Shown: positions 1 to 7,124, numbered from the stretch's first letter. The stretch: DNA of 18,483 bases from Deltaproteobacteria bacterium (GCA_003647385.1 QMMT01000006.1:1-18483); one strand, 5' to 3'. The notes: generated by a model not told the origin, from the sequence alone. A program made the numbers and translations.

Positions 1-1
1 G

Positions 2-661
2 CTGAATATAGGTGCCGTCAGGGAAGGCGAACGCATGATTTATCATGGTGTGCCCTGGCTTGTAAAAAATATTAATGTATTCAGCGAGCTTGAAAATCCG
101 TCTCTGGATCTCAAGATGCGTCTGCCCATTGAAGATCTTCTGGGAAAAATATCCAGGCCTTTTCATAAAAAGGAGCCCTGGTTCCCCTGCAAACGAAATG
201 ACTGGGTCATCCTTGCCGATGGCACCAGAGGTGTTGTCACCAGTCTCTCCCATGAGATGGTTGAACTGGTTCAACGCGGCGGTGCTCGTAAGATTTACCA
301 GACATCGGATTTTCTGGCACAATCTCCCCTGAATCTCTCCATGAACTTCAGACTGAAAATTCCTTTTGGAGTCAGTTATAATCTCCAGAAAGAATCTACC
401 CGAAGCGTACTGGAAATTTTAGAATCATATATCAGTGAGCAAATCGATAAAGAAGGTTACAAAGAAAGCCTGCTTAATCTCAGAGTGGAGTTCCAGCAGG
501 CAGCCAGTTCATCCCTTGATCTCCTTGTGCTTGCTGATTTTAAAGGGGATATGGCACCTTTGTACAGGCGTTTGTCCAGAGCGATCCAGAGATGGTGTGT
601 GGACGCCTGCACGTTGAACAACTGGGAAATTCCTTTCCCCCAGCTTACGATTCACAAATAA
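2..661 (+). CDS. MscS-type mechanosensitive channel, C-terminal part (5' end outside window)
   Basis: The frame is open from base 2 to a TAA at 659-661, so this is the last 219 codons of a longer gene; the transmembrane part lies outside the window. The visible part holds a beta-rich stretch (GVPWLVKNINVFSELENPSL, then DWVILADGTRGVV) and an alpha/beta C-terminal stretch beginning PFGVSYNLQKESTRSVLEIL. This matches the cytoplasmic cage of small-conductance mechanosensitive channels, where a 'V-x-Y-x-V-x-Y' strand is followed by a helix. Such channels sit in the inner membrane and release solutes on hypo-osmotic shock. The ATG at 35 is internal and not a real start. The pore helix is not visible, so the assignment rests on the cytoplasmic domain alone. 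Confidence 0.72.
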   Translation: MNIGAVREGERMIYHGVPWLVKNINVFSELENPSLDLKMRLPIEDLLGKISRPFHKKEPWFPCKRNDWVILADGTRGVVTSLSHEMVELVQRGGARKIYQTSDFLAQSPLNLSMNFRLKIPFGVSYNLQKESTRSVLEILESYISEQIDKEGYKESLLNLRVEFQQAASSSLDLLVLADFKGDMAPLYRRLSRAIQRWCVDACTLNNWEIPFPQLTIHK

Positions 662-707
662 GAATACAGCTAAAAAAAAGTTGATGCTGGCAGGAGATTT
701 TATCATA

Positions 708-1253
708 ATGAGTGTTGAATCGATACAAAGAAAAAGTTTAGCAACTGCAAAAGATTTTAAAGGATTTTGGAAAGAAAAAGGTCCATTTAAATATGCGTTG
801 ACCAGTCAGGATTTTCCTCCTGTCCTGCTGGAACCTGAGGAGTGGATTTTTTCAAATGATATTAAGGGCCTTTTAAAGACGCTGATGCAGTTTGAGAAAC
901 AAAAGATGAAAATTGTCAAAGCGCCGTTCAATCCTGCAAATAAGCATATCTTACGACCGGATCAGTTAAGTCAGTGGAAAATAAATAATTTTCCAGAGGA
1001 ATGGAACTCATGTCGTTGTGATCTCTTTGTCCCACAAGGCCATTTGACCCGGATGGTCCTGGAAAGAATGGAAATGCCTGAAGAGTCTATAGACGTAAAA
1101 CAGGTTGAGGAGGCGTTTTTTCAATGTCTTGAAACTAAGATTGAACTATTGGGATATTTGCTTTTAAAACCCCGGGGCTCTTCAAAATATGCGGCAACCA
1201 AAAAATACCTTTCTGAATGGGAAGAAGATGACCGGGAAGCCGGCCTGTTGTAA
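708..1253 (+). CDS. Unrecognised small protein, 181 aa
   Basis: I do not recognise the family. ATG 708 is preferred as the start because CAGGAG (691-696) lies 11 bases upstream; an in-frame TTG at 681 and ATG at 684 would add a few residues but have no clear ribosome site. The protein is soluble-looking, with no signal peptide or membrane segment. It is charged and rich in Lys, Glu and Trp (FKGFWKEKGPFKYAL, EPEEWIFSNDIKGLL, FPEEWNSCRCDLFVPQGHLT) and ends in an acidic helix (YLSEWEEDDREAGLL). Two cysteines lie close together in NSCRCD. It follows the channel gene by 46 bases on the same strand and may share its transcript. It ends 3 bases before the stop codon of the opposing ATP-grasp gene, so the two are convergent. 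No function is proposed. Confidence 0.7.
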   Translation: MSVESIQRKSLATAKDFKGFWKEKGPFKYALTSQDFPPVLLEPEEWIFSNDIKGLLKTLMQFEKQKMKIVKAPFNPANKHILRPDQLSQWKINNFPEEWNSCRCDLFVPQGHLTRMVLERMEMPEESIDVKQVEEAFFQCLETKIELLGYLLLKPRGSSKYAATKKYLSEWEEDDREAGLL

Positions 1254-1256
1254 CTA

Positions 1257-2036
1257 TTAAATCTTGCCTTCCAGAATCAGGCTTGCCATCATTTCCTTAT
1301 AGTTGATCCCCGCTTTTTGAAACCCCTTTGTTCCATATTTCATGTTGCCTTCCAGAACATAGAATTGATTATTGTGCTCAATGATATCAATTCCCACATC
1401 ATCCCAACCACATTTTTGGGCTGTCATGAGTGCAAGATCAAGCGCTTTAGAAGGCAAAGGATCAAAGCTGATGGTGCCGCCCTGGGAAAGATTGGTTTTA
1501 AAATTGTTTTCAGGCGCAATTCGCCAGTATGCGAGCCGGATTTTTCTCCCGATAATAATCACCCGCATATCCCGGTCTATGGGAAGATATTGCTGTATAT
1601 AAGCTGGGCCTTTATTCTTTAAACTATGTGTAAGGTCTTCGTTGTTTTGGATCAGGTAAACATCATCTCCTCTGGCCGATCCCCGGGCTTTTTTTGCAAT
1701 AAACGGAAAATCAAATGAATCAAGGATGGTCTGTTTTTGTTTTTTTCCATAAAAAATTTTTGTTTTTGGATGGGGAATACCAAGCAGTTTAAAAATTGCA
1801 GTCTGTTTTATCTTATCTAAAGCAAATTTATAGGTATGGAAACTGGGGAATGTTTTTTTTCCCATTACATTGAATAGGTCTGCGTAAAAGGCTGTGGGGT
1901 AATATATTTTTTTTGCATTGCGGATCAGGTTTTGTTCCCGATCAGAATAATCCTGAAAATTGGGTTTAAACCCAAGCGTTTGAATTGAAGAAAATTGTTT
2001 TAATCTTGCTCCCAGAGCAATCGGCTTGCGATTCAA
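1257..2036 (-). CDS. RimK-like ATP-grasp ligase, 259 aa
   Basis: This looks like an ATP-grasp enzyme of the RimK/alpha-L-glutamate ligase group, which activates a carboxylate with ATP and joins it to an amine or thiol. Residues 1-60 form a small N-terminal domain (TLGFKPNFQDYS, KIYYPTAFYADLF). The ATP-grasp fold follows: FIAKKARGSARGDDVYLI (about 113-129) carries the lysine and glycine-rich loop, YIQQYLPIDRDMRVIIIG (147-163) the hinge and central strand, and DDVGIDI (212-218) plus YVLEGNMKYG (226-235) the metal-binding Glu229 and Asn231. The start is a TTG at 2036 with GAAGAG about 8 bases upstream; the protein begins at the conserved-looking NRKPIALGARL. It lies 19 bases after the HEAT-receiver gene and is probably co-transcribed with it. 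The substrate cannot be read from sequence, and modification of a protein or a cell-envelope precursor is possible. Confidence 0.8.
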   Translation of the reverse strand: MNRKPIALGARLKQFSSIQTLGFKPNFQDYSDREQNLIRNAKKIYYPTAFYADLFNVMGKKTFPSFHTYKFALDKIKQTAIFKLLGIPHPKTKIFYGKKQKQTILDSFDFPFIAKKARGSARGDDVYLIQNNEDLTHSLKNKGPAYIQQYLPIDRDMRVIIIGRKIRLAYWRIAPENNFKTNLSQGGTISFDPLPSKALDLALMTAQKCGWDDVGIDIIEHNNQFYVLEGNMKYGTKGFQKAGINYKEMMASLILEGKI

Positions 2037-2055
2037 TTGAGTATCTCTTCTATTG

Positions 2056-3714
2056 TCAGGGTTTCAGCCATGTTTTCAGCCAGTTTTTTAGCTGGGCAGG
2101 TGTAGCAGGAAAATTATATATTGCGTTCACGCCGGCATTGTCCAGTTCTTTTTGAAGCAGGTCTTTATCCAGGGTTTTCTGTAAGGTGGAAAGGATGATG
2201 GGAACGTCATTTTTTGGATATAGTTCCCTTGCCTCCCTGGCAAGATCCATTCCGGTCATATCATTTAAAAAGAGATCGCAGATGATGGTACAGGGCTTTT
2301 GAAATGCAAAGGACTCAAAGGCTTTTTGTGGGTTCTGAAACGTCAGGCTTGAAAATCCGCATGCATAAATTAACTTGCTGTAAGTATTTAGAATGGCGGC
2401 GGAAGAACTGATAACGATACATTGTCCCCTGTTCCGGGATATTTTTTCTTTTCTTAAATCCATATACTTTCTGGCAGTTGATTTGAGATTTTTTTTTTCA
2501 AGAATCTCAATAAATGTATCAAGGACCGGTATGGGTGCTTTCCGGGTAAGGTAGTTTGACGCCATATAGGCAAATGTATCAGAAATCATAAGATATCTTA
2601 TGATATGCGTTGCCCGGGCATCTAAAATGGTCTGGGCCAGTGATTCTGCTTTTTTTGAGCCGGATTCAATTTTGTTTTTAACCTCGGCACAAACAAAGTC
2701 AGACAGGTTTTTATCCAGGGCTTTTATGGCTGAAAGGCGAACAAACATGGCAGACTCCGAAAGTCCCTGAACAATCGATGCCGCAGATTCAAGTTTTGGG
2801 AAAGCTTCAAGGGCATTGTATGCTGCAAACTTTATCGTAGGCGCAATTTTTTTTTGACTAATAATGGTAAAAAGATCATTCACCGTTTCGACTGGAATGG
2901 TTCTTTCAATCAGGCGTAAAATATTAATCACCAGATCATGGTGCTGCTCATTATTTTGATCATGGTTTTCAGTTTTCAGATATTTTGAAAGCCCGGAAGA
3001 TATAATTGATCCCTTTTTAGAAAATTTGGCAAATGCTTCAAACCTTTTTATAGCATCAGCGGATGAAAGCTGTACAAGTGCGGTTTTATATTGATCTGTG
3101 TCAACAACCTGTTTGTTAAGAAGGACCTTTTCAGCCGTATCTTTAGTTTTGAGAACCTGAATGGTATCTAAAATATTCTGGTCACATTTTGCAGTTTTTG
3201 ATGCCTGTTCCAGTTTTTCACAGGCACGGGACGTGCCTATCCGTTCAAGAGCTTTGACAGCCTCGGCCTTTAGAGTAACATCATCGTAAAAGATAAATTC
3301 TGCAATATCATCAGTCAGGCTTCCAATTTTAATTTTTCCTGCAGTTCTGATGGTTTTATTTAAAAGGTCTTTATTGGTTCCATTGGATAGAATGTGTCTC
3401 AACAAGGGAGTAGCACGGGTGATGGTTTGCGTGCCTGCATTATCAAATAAAATCAAAGTAAAATTAAAGCTAAGATGTGCTCGATCGGTAATAAGCTGGA
3501 TCAACCGGTCATGAATTTCCGGATCTTTGTGCTTTTTGTCCGTTAAAAAGGATAAAAGCTCAAACGCTGTTTTATTAGGCGCAAGCGCTAATATTTGAAG
3601 TATTTCCTGCTTTTCGTGTGTTGGCTTTGAGCCAATTTGCTCCAACAGTATTTTAGCCTGATTGATTTTCCCTGTTTTTATATTTTCTTTCAGGCTTGGA
3701 AGATATTCATCCAT
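2056..3714 (-). CDS. HEAT-repeat protein with C-terminal degenerate receiver domain, 552 aa
   Basis: Residues 1 to about 420 are a continuous all-helical array resembling HEAT/armadillo-type repeats, for example TLKAEAVKALERIGTSRACEKL and FVRLSAIKALDKNL. Residues 430-552 fit a CheY-like receiver: strand CIVISSSAAIL, phosphoacceptor candidate Asp480 in IICDLFLNDMTGMDL, strand PIILST (Ser509/Thr510), and final helix after YNFPATPAQL. The acidic pair that binds Mg is replaced by serines (436-438), and the conserved lysine before the Pro is Phe535, so normal phosphotransfer is doubtful. No membrane segment or output domain is present, so the repeats probably bind a partner. ATG 3714 lies 14 bases after the galE stop, implying one transcript. 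Known relatives of this architecture are scaffold or signalling proteins; the role here is unknown. Confidence 0.75.
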   Translation of the reverse strand: MDEYLPSLKENIKTGKINQAKILLEQIGSKPTHEKQEILQILALAPNKTAFELLSFLTDKKHKDPEIHDRLIQLITDRAHLSFNFTLILFDNAGTQTITRATPLLRHILSNGTNKDLLNKTIRTAGKIKIGSLTDDIAEFIFYDDVTLKAEAVKALERIGTSRACEKLEQASKTAKCDQNILDTIQVLKTKDTAEKVLLNKQVVDTDQYKTALVQLSSADAIKRFEAFAKFSKKGSIISSGLSKYLKTENHDQNNEQHHDLVINILRLIERTIPVETVNDLFTIISQKKIAPTIKFAAYNALEAFPKLESAASIVQGLSESAMFVRLSAIKALDKNLSDFVCAEVKNKIESGSKKAESLAQTILDARATHIIRYLMISDTFAYMASNYLTRKAPIPVLDTFIEILEKKNLKSTARKYMDLRKEKISRNRGQCIVISSSAAILNTYSKLIYACGFSSLTFQNPQKAFESFAFQKPCTIICDLFLNDMTGMDLAREARELYPKNDVPIILSTLQKTLDKDLLQKELDNAGVNAIYNFPATPAQLKNWLKTWLKP

Positions 3715-3728
3715 GGTTATTATTCCCG

Positions 3729-4745
3729 TTAACTTTCCCTGTATCCATTGGGGTTATTTTTCTGCCATTTCCATGTATCCCTGCACATATCGATAAGTGT
3801 TTTATCTGCCTCCCAGAAAAGTTCCTCTTTTGCCTTGACAGGGTCTGCCCAACAGGCTGCGATATCACCCGGTCTTCGCTCACAAACTTTATAAGGGATT
3901 TTTTTGTCACTGGCCGCTTCAAATCCTTTAATCATTTCAAGGACGGAATAGCCAAAACCCGTTCCAAGATTGTAAATCACAACACCAGGGCTGGTAAACA
4001 GTTTTGGCAGAGTTTTAATGTGACCCAGTGCCAGGTCAACCACATGAATGTAGTCTCTGACACCGGTCCCGTCCGGGGTGTCATAGTCATCTCCATACAC
4101 ACTGACCCGGGGTAAAACCCCCACGGCTACCTGGGAAATATACGGCACAAGATTATTAGGGATTCCAAATGGGTCTTCTCCGATTTTACCACTTTCATGC
4201 GCACCGACAGGATTGAAATATCTTAATAAAGCAATATTCCAGTTTTTGTCGGACCGGTAAATATCCTGCAGTATTTCTTCTATCATCAGTTTTGTCCGGC
4301 CATAGGGATTGGTTGCCGACAAAGGAAAATTTTCTTTTATAGGCAGCGATGAAGGATCACCGTAAACGGTTGCAGAAGAAGAAAAGACAATATTTTTTAC
4401 ATTAAAGTCATTCATGACCTCAAGAAGATTTAATGTACCTGTAATATTGTTATGAAAGTATTTCAACGGGATCGTCACAGACTCACCCACGGCCTTTAAT
4501 CCTGCAAAATGAATGACCGCATCTATTTTATGGTTCAAAAAAATAGCGGTAACCTGTTCTTTGTCAAGGAGATCCGCTTTATAAAATTCAAGGTGTTTGC
4601 CGGTAATACTTTTGACTCGTTTTAGAGATTCTTCAGAACTGTTGGAGAGATTATCTAAAACAACCACATCATAGTTTTCATTTAAAAGCTCAATACAGGT
4701 GTGGCTTCCTATATACCCGGCACCCCCGGTTACAAGTATTTTCAT
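3729..4745 (-). CDS. galE: UDP-glucose 4-epimerase, 338 aa
   Basis: GalE interconverts UDP-glucose and UDP-galactose in the cytoplasm through an NAD-bound 4-keto intermediate. The short-chain dehydrogenase fold is complete: NAD-binding [11 protein letters not shown] (5-15), [11 protein letters not shown] (79-89), catalytic Ser124 in [10 protein letters not shown], and Tyr148 with Lys152 in NPYGRTK. The C-terminal sugar-binding part includes [12 protein letters not shown] and [13 protein letters not shown]. Length matches the family (about 330-340 aa). AAGGA sits a few bases before the ATG on the minus strand. It is the first gene of a minus-strand cluster and diverges from the selenoprotein gene across 243 bases. 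UDP-galactose would be useful to the LPS glycosyltransferases further along the window, but that link is only inference. Confidence 0.96.
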   Translation of the reverse strand: MKILVTGGAGYIGSHTCIELLNENYDVVVLDNLSNSSEESLKRVKSITGKHLEFYKADLLDKEQVTAIFLNHKIDAVIHFAGLKAVGESVTIPLKYFHNNITGTLNLLEVMNDFNVKNIVFSSSATVYGDPSSLPIKENFPLSATNPYGRTKLMIEEILQDIYRSDKNWNIALLRYFNPVGAHESGKIGEDPFGIPNNLVPYISQVAVGVLPRVSVYGDDYDTPDGTGVRDYIHVVDLALGHIKTLPKLFTSPGVVIYNLGTGFGYSVLEMIKGFEAASDKKIPYKVCERRPGDIAACWADPVKAKEELFWEADKTLIDMCRDTWKWQKNNPNGYRES

Positions 4746-4899
4746 AAATAGTCCTTATCGTTTTTAATTTTTACGGGTTGTTTTTCAGCTGTTCTTAAAA
4801 AAAGATCACTGCATATATTACAGTCTCTGCAATCATTTGTACAGTGTGTTTAACTATGAATAAAATAAGAAAAATTAAAGGAAAACAAATATCATAACA

Positions 4900-4928
4900 T
4901 TGACATGCAATAAGTGTATGATTAGAAT
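4900..4928 (+). promoter_or_regulatory. Sigma70-type promoter for the HesB-like selenoprotein gene
   Basis: TTGACA at 4900-4905 (perfect -35) is followed after exactly 17 bases by TAGAAT at 4923-4928 (five of six against TATAAT). Transcription would start near 4935, giving a leader of about 54 bases before the ATG at 4989. Seen directly; activity is inferred. Confidence 0.75.
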
Positions 4929-4935
4929 GAGACTA

Positions 4936-4957
4936 TTCAGACCAGAAAACGTCTGAA
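4936..4957 (+). promoter_or_regulatory. Small hairpin/dyad at the predicted transcript start
   Basis: TTCAGAC (4936-4942) and GTCTGAA (4951-4957) are perfect reverse complements, 7 bp, around an 8-base loop. It overlaps the predicted transcription start, so it could be a repressor site or a stem stabilising the 5' end of the mRNA. A run of TAAA repeats (4961-4974) follows, then the AAGGAG ribosome site at 4974-4979, nine bases before the ATG. Confidence 0.4.
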
Positions 4958-4988
4958 AAATAAATAAATAAATAAGGAGAGTTTTACA

Positions 4989-5309
4989 ATGATTGAGTTG
5001 ACAGATCCTGCAAAATCGCAGATCGAAGACTATTTTCAGGGCAAAGAACCCACCCCCATTAGAATTTTTCTCAATTCCGGTGGCTGAGGCGGCCCTTCAC
5101 TGGCCATGGCTCTGGATGAGGCAAAAGATACAGATGATTCGTTTAATGTTAAAGGACTTAAATTTGTTGTTGATAAAGATTTTATGGGACAAGCCGAAAC
5201 TATTAAAATCGATTTTACCGGAATGGGATTCCATCTTGACTCCAATGTAGATCTGGGTAGCGGATCCGGTTGCGGAAGTTGCGGTTCCGGTGGTTCCTGC
5301 GGAGATTAA
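4989..5309 (+). CDS. HesB/IscA-like selenoprotein, 106 aa with UGA (Sec) at codon 33
   Basis: Translation from ATG 4989 (AAGGAG nine bases upstream) runs MIELTDPAKSQIEDYF to LNSGG, meets an in-frame TGA at 5085-5087, and continues in the same frame as GGPSLAMALDEAKD to a TAA at 5307-5309. Homology-like sequence lies on both sides of the TGA, and the TGA falls where IscA/HesB relatives have the conserved Cys of the GG-C-xG motif, so it is read as selenocysteine (Sec33). The tail is GSGCGSCGSGGSCGD, with Cys95, Cys98 and Cys104. IscA/HesB proteins bind Fe-S clusters or iron during cluster assembly; a HesB-like selenoprotein family is known from selenium-using bacteria. The gene stands alone between its own promoter and a strong terminator. 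A conventional caller would stop at codon 33 or start at the internal ATG 5106, losing the Sec. The exact biochemical role is not established by the sequence. Confidence 0.88.
5086..5122 (+). promoter_or_regulatory. Candidate bacterial SECIS region directly after the UGA
   Basis: Bacterial selenocysteine insertion needs an mRNA stem-loop just 3' of UGA, inside the coding region. Two folds are visible. One pairs 5095-5099 with 5117-5121 and CCA 5104-5106 with TGG 5113-5115, leaving loop TGGCTC (5107-5112), with G second in the loop and the loop 19 bases past the UGA. The other pairs GGCC 5091-5094 with GGCC 5102-5105 around CTTCACT, which has no G in the loop. The first fits the usual bSECIS geometry better, but its upper stem is only 3 bp. 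Not folded by computation. Confidence 0.5.
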
Positions 5310-5326
5310 TAATTTTAGTTTTTTTT

Positions 5327-5367
5327 AAAAGAGAAGGTGTCCACTTCCTTTGGACATCTTCTCTTTT
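5327..5367 (+). terminator. Strong intrinsic terminator hairpin after the selenoprotein gene
   Basis: Arms 5327-5343 and 5351-5367 pair over 17 bp with a single G-T wobble, around a 7-base loop CTTCCTT. The outer four pairs are A-T, giving A-tract and T-tract flanks that could serve either strand. It begins 17 bases after the stop codon. Confidence 0.85.
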
Positions 5368-5384
5368 AATAAGATCAATGTTTT

Positions 5385-5406
5385 AACTATTCAATAGTTT
5401 TTTTTA
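5385..5406 (+). terminator. Weak second hairpin with T-run
   Basis: AACTAT (5385-5390) and ATAGTT (5394-5399) pair around TCA, followed by a run of seven more Ts before the sequence AGATC. It resembles a small AT-only backup terminator behind the main hairpin. The stem is weak, so it may not act. Confidence 0.35.
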
Positions 5407-5631
5407 GATCGGTCTTTACAGTCCCACACCAATAGCGTTTCATGCGCTTTTTGATTCACGTGTAACGGTAAATATGGGCAGGACCATTTCTTATCATTAA
5501 AGTTATGCTCTTTTTCTCCCGAATGAGAGACTATAGCAATATGAATAAAGATCAAGGCTTGGGTTGACCATGATTCTTCATCATGGTAGCGTTAGTCAAG
5601 TGTTTTGAACCCAATTTGTCAGGATTCCATC
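5407..5631. other. Intergenic spacer, no gene seen
   Basis: These roughly 225 bases have no convincing coding frame or RNA gene. The only structure I can support is the dyad and possible promoter at 5564-5592. The ribosome site AGGA (5621-5624) for the lipoprotein gene is at its 3' end. Confidence 0.6.
5564..5592 (+). promoter_or_regulatory. Possible promoter whose spacer holds an 8-bp dyad
   Basis: TTGACC (5564-5569) lies 17 bases before TAGCGT (5587-5592), a plausible -35 with a poor -10. Within it, ACCATGAT (5567-5574) and ATCATGGT (5580-5587) are perfect reverse complements around TCTTC. A dyad in a promoter spacer would suit a repressor or a MerR-like activator. It could equally be a leader hairpin. 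No regulator gene is adjacent. Confidence 0.35.
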
Positions 5632-6468
5632 ATGAAAAGAGTTACTATTTATTCCATTTTATTTTTGATTGGTATTTCATTTTTAGTTACTATTTTCGGT
5701 TGCGGCGGAAAAGAAAAATCCCAGAATGAAACAGCTGTCGGAAATTGGATGCAGATGAGAAACAGGGCCTATATCCTTTTGATTACTAATCCGAAGGGAG
5801 AATGGAATTCCTCAGTCAGAATTGCAGACGTGACCTCAAAAATTGTCAAAGCCAAAGGGACAGCAAAAGGAACATGGCATATTGAAAATGGTCAAATGAT
5901 TTTCACTGTTGCAGAATCGAATGTTGAAGAAATTTGGGAACCTACAGCCACCACTTTTTTTGATATTGTTGAGTTAAATGACACGACAATGCAGCTTAGA
6001 GAAGAATCCGGGCACATCGTTGTCTGGAAGAAGACAAAAGCTAAGAAAAAAGCAGAAGTTGAGGTTGATCTGGCACCCATTGTACCCATGGGGCCTGTTG
6101 CTGTTAATTTAAATAAAAACAGGTCAAATGATAAAGACCGGTATTTGTGTTTAAATATGAATCTGGTTTTTAAAGAACTGATGCCTGACCAGGAAATCCC
6201 TCTAATTCATCCCAAAGCCCATGAGGCTGCCATTATTTTTTTAAGCTCACTTGTTTTTAATGATGTAAAAGATTTTGAGGACCTTAAAAAGCAGAGCAAA
6301 AAACTGGTTGATGTCTTAAATCCTTATATGGAAGGATTTATTAAAGAAATTACAATTGAACATGTCATTGTCGCAACTGAGATTGATAAGGTAGAAGAAT
6401 TTCTCATAGAACATACCCTGACAGAAGAAGCTGTTCCCGAGGAAGGGGAAAAAGAAGAAGGGAAATAG
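5632..6468 (+). CDS. Lipoprotein with lipocalin-like N-terminal and FliL-like C-terminal domain, 278 aa
   Basis: ATG 5632 is chosen because AGGA lies 7 bases upstream and a lipoprotein signal follows at once: MKR, a hydrophobic core YSILFLIGISFLVTIF, and lipobox ending at Cys24; an in-frame TTG at 5605 would spoil this. The next residues are GGKEK, without Asp at +2, which suggests outer-membrane sorting if E. coli rules hold. Residues 35-134 form a beta-rich domain (VGNW, GTWHIENGQMIFTV, MQLREESGHIVVW) like lipocalin-type domains. A basic linker KKTKAKKKAEVEVD follows. Residues 147-250 resemble the periplasmic part of FliL: PMGPVAVNLN, DRYLCLNMNLVF, HEAAIIFLSSLVFNDVKDF, EITIEHVIVA. The tail is acidic. 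No flagellar gene is nearby. The FliL resemblance is by eye and moderate. Confidence 0.7.
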   Translation: MKRVTIYSILFLIGISFLVTIFGCGGKEKSQNETAVGNWMQMRNRAYILLITNPKGEWNSSVRIADVTSKIVKAKGTAKGTWHIENGQMIFTVAESNVEEIWEPTATTFFDIVELNDTTMQLREESGHIVVWKKTKAKKKAEVEVDLAPIVPMGPVAVNLNKNRSNDKDRYLCLNMNLVFKELMPDQEIPLIHPKAHEAAIIFLSSLVFNDVKDFEDLKKQSKKLVDVLNPYMEGFIKEITIEHVIVATEIDKVEEFLIEHTLTEEAVPEEGEKEEGK

Positions 6469-6488
6469 GAACCAAAAGAAAAATCAGA

Positions 6489-7124
6489 TTAATCTTTTGA
6501 TTTTATGACGATTAAAATCCCTTTTTTGATAGAAATGGTAGCTAAAGTTCCTTTAAATGTATTGCTGATACCAATAGAAGATCCCATTTTTATGTCTGCA
6601 TTCACCAGGGGATATTCAAGTCCCTTAAGCGTGATCCCTGTTACTTTTTGTGTGACTGGAATAATGGATAAAAGATCCTTGGGCTGTCCGTTGAGTTCTA
6701 TATGGTCTGTAATGATATGAATTTCATTGTTCTTATTGATGATTCTGGCCGGGATATTTTCTCGGGCAAGTTCTTTTAAAAGAAAAATATTGGCCAGGGT
6801 ATGATCCAGTCTTGTACCGGTAACACCTAACAAAGTGATATCTGTAGCCTTGTTATCAATTGCCCAGGATACACAAATTTCAGAATCAGTATGGTCTTTT
6901 TTTGAGGAAAAGATCAGCATTTCTACTTTCTTTTTTTTAAAGAAAAGTTTGTCAGCAGGTAAGATAGAGTCAAAATCACCAATCATTACATGGGGTAAAA
7001 TATTTAAAGCTCTCAAGTGTCTGGCACCGCCGTCTGCACTGATAATCAGCTGGGCATCCCTGATGATGCTTATAATATCATTGGTGTATTCCACATCACC
7101 ATTGGCTATTATTACACATTTCAT
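6489..7124 (-). CDS. thiN: Thiamine pyrophosphokinase, 211 aa
   Basis: This enzyme transfers pyrophosphate from ATP to thiamine, giving the cofactor thiamine diphosphate in the cytoplasm. Family motifs are all present from the ATG at 7124: ISADGGARHL (Asp31-Gly33), IGDFDSI (49-54), KKDHTDSE (75-82) and GVTGTRLDHTLANI (100-113), then a C-terminal beta domain. Length matches the family (about 210 aa). A TTG at 7178 would add 18 residues with no family match, so the ATG is preferred, although its ribosome site is weak. It is convergent with the lipoprotein gene and divergent from lptF. No thiamine riboswitch was seen upstream. It is a housekeeping gene unrelated to LPS. The symbol follows the thiN usage for single-domain TPK. 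Confidence 0.92.
   Translation of the reverse strand: MKCVIIANGDVEYTNDIISIIRDAQLIISADGGARHLRALNILPHVMIGDFDSILPADKLFFKKKKVEMLIFSSKKDHTDSEICVSWAIDNKATDITLLGVTGTRLDHTLANIFLLKELARENIPARIINKNNEIHIITDHIELNGQPKDLLSIIPVTQKVTGITLKGLEYPLVNADIKMGSSIGISNTFKGTLATISIKKGILIVIKSKD

Noticed and set aside
4790..4860. A promoter for galE on the minus strand
   Set aside because: Only weak -10-like AT matches (around TAATAT) without a convincing -35 at the right distance.
5106..5309. A 67-residue gene starting at the internal ATG 5106
   Set aside because: It is the C-terminal two thirds of the selenoprotein; the conserved N-terminal part and ribosome site lie upstream of the UGA.
5605..5631. TTG 5605 as start of the lipoprotein gene
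   Set aside because: It would add nine residues before the Lys-Arg and hydrophobic core of the signal peptide, and ATG 5632 has the ribosome site.
6480..6504. AAAATCA/TGATTTT inverted repeat between the lipoprotein gene and thiN as a terminator
   Set aside because: Seven AT-rich pairs with an 11-base loop, overlapping the thiN 3' end and without a T-run of its own; too weak to call.
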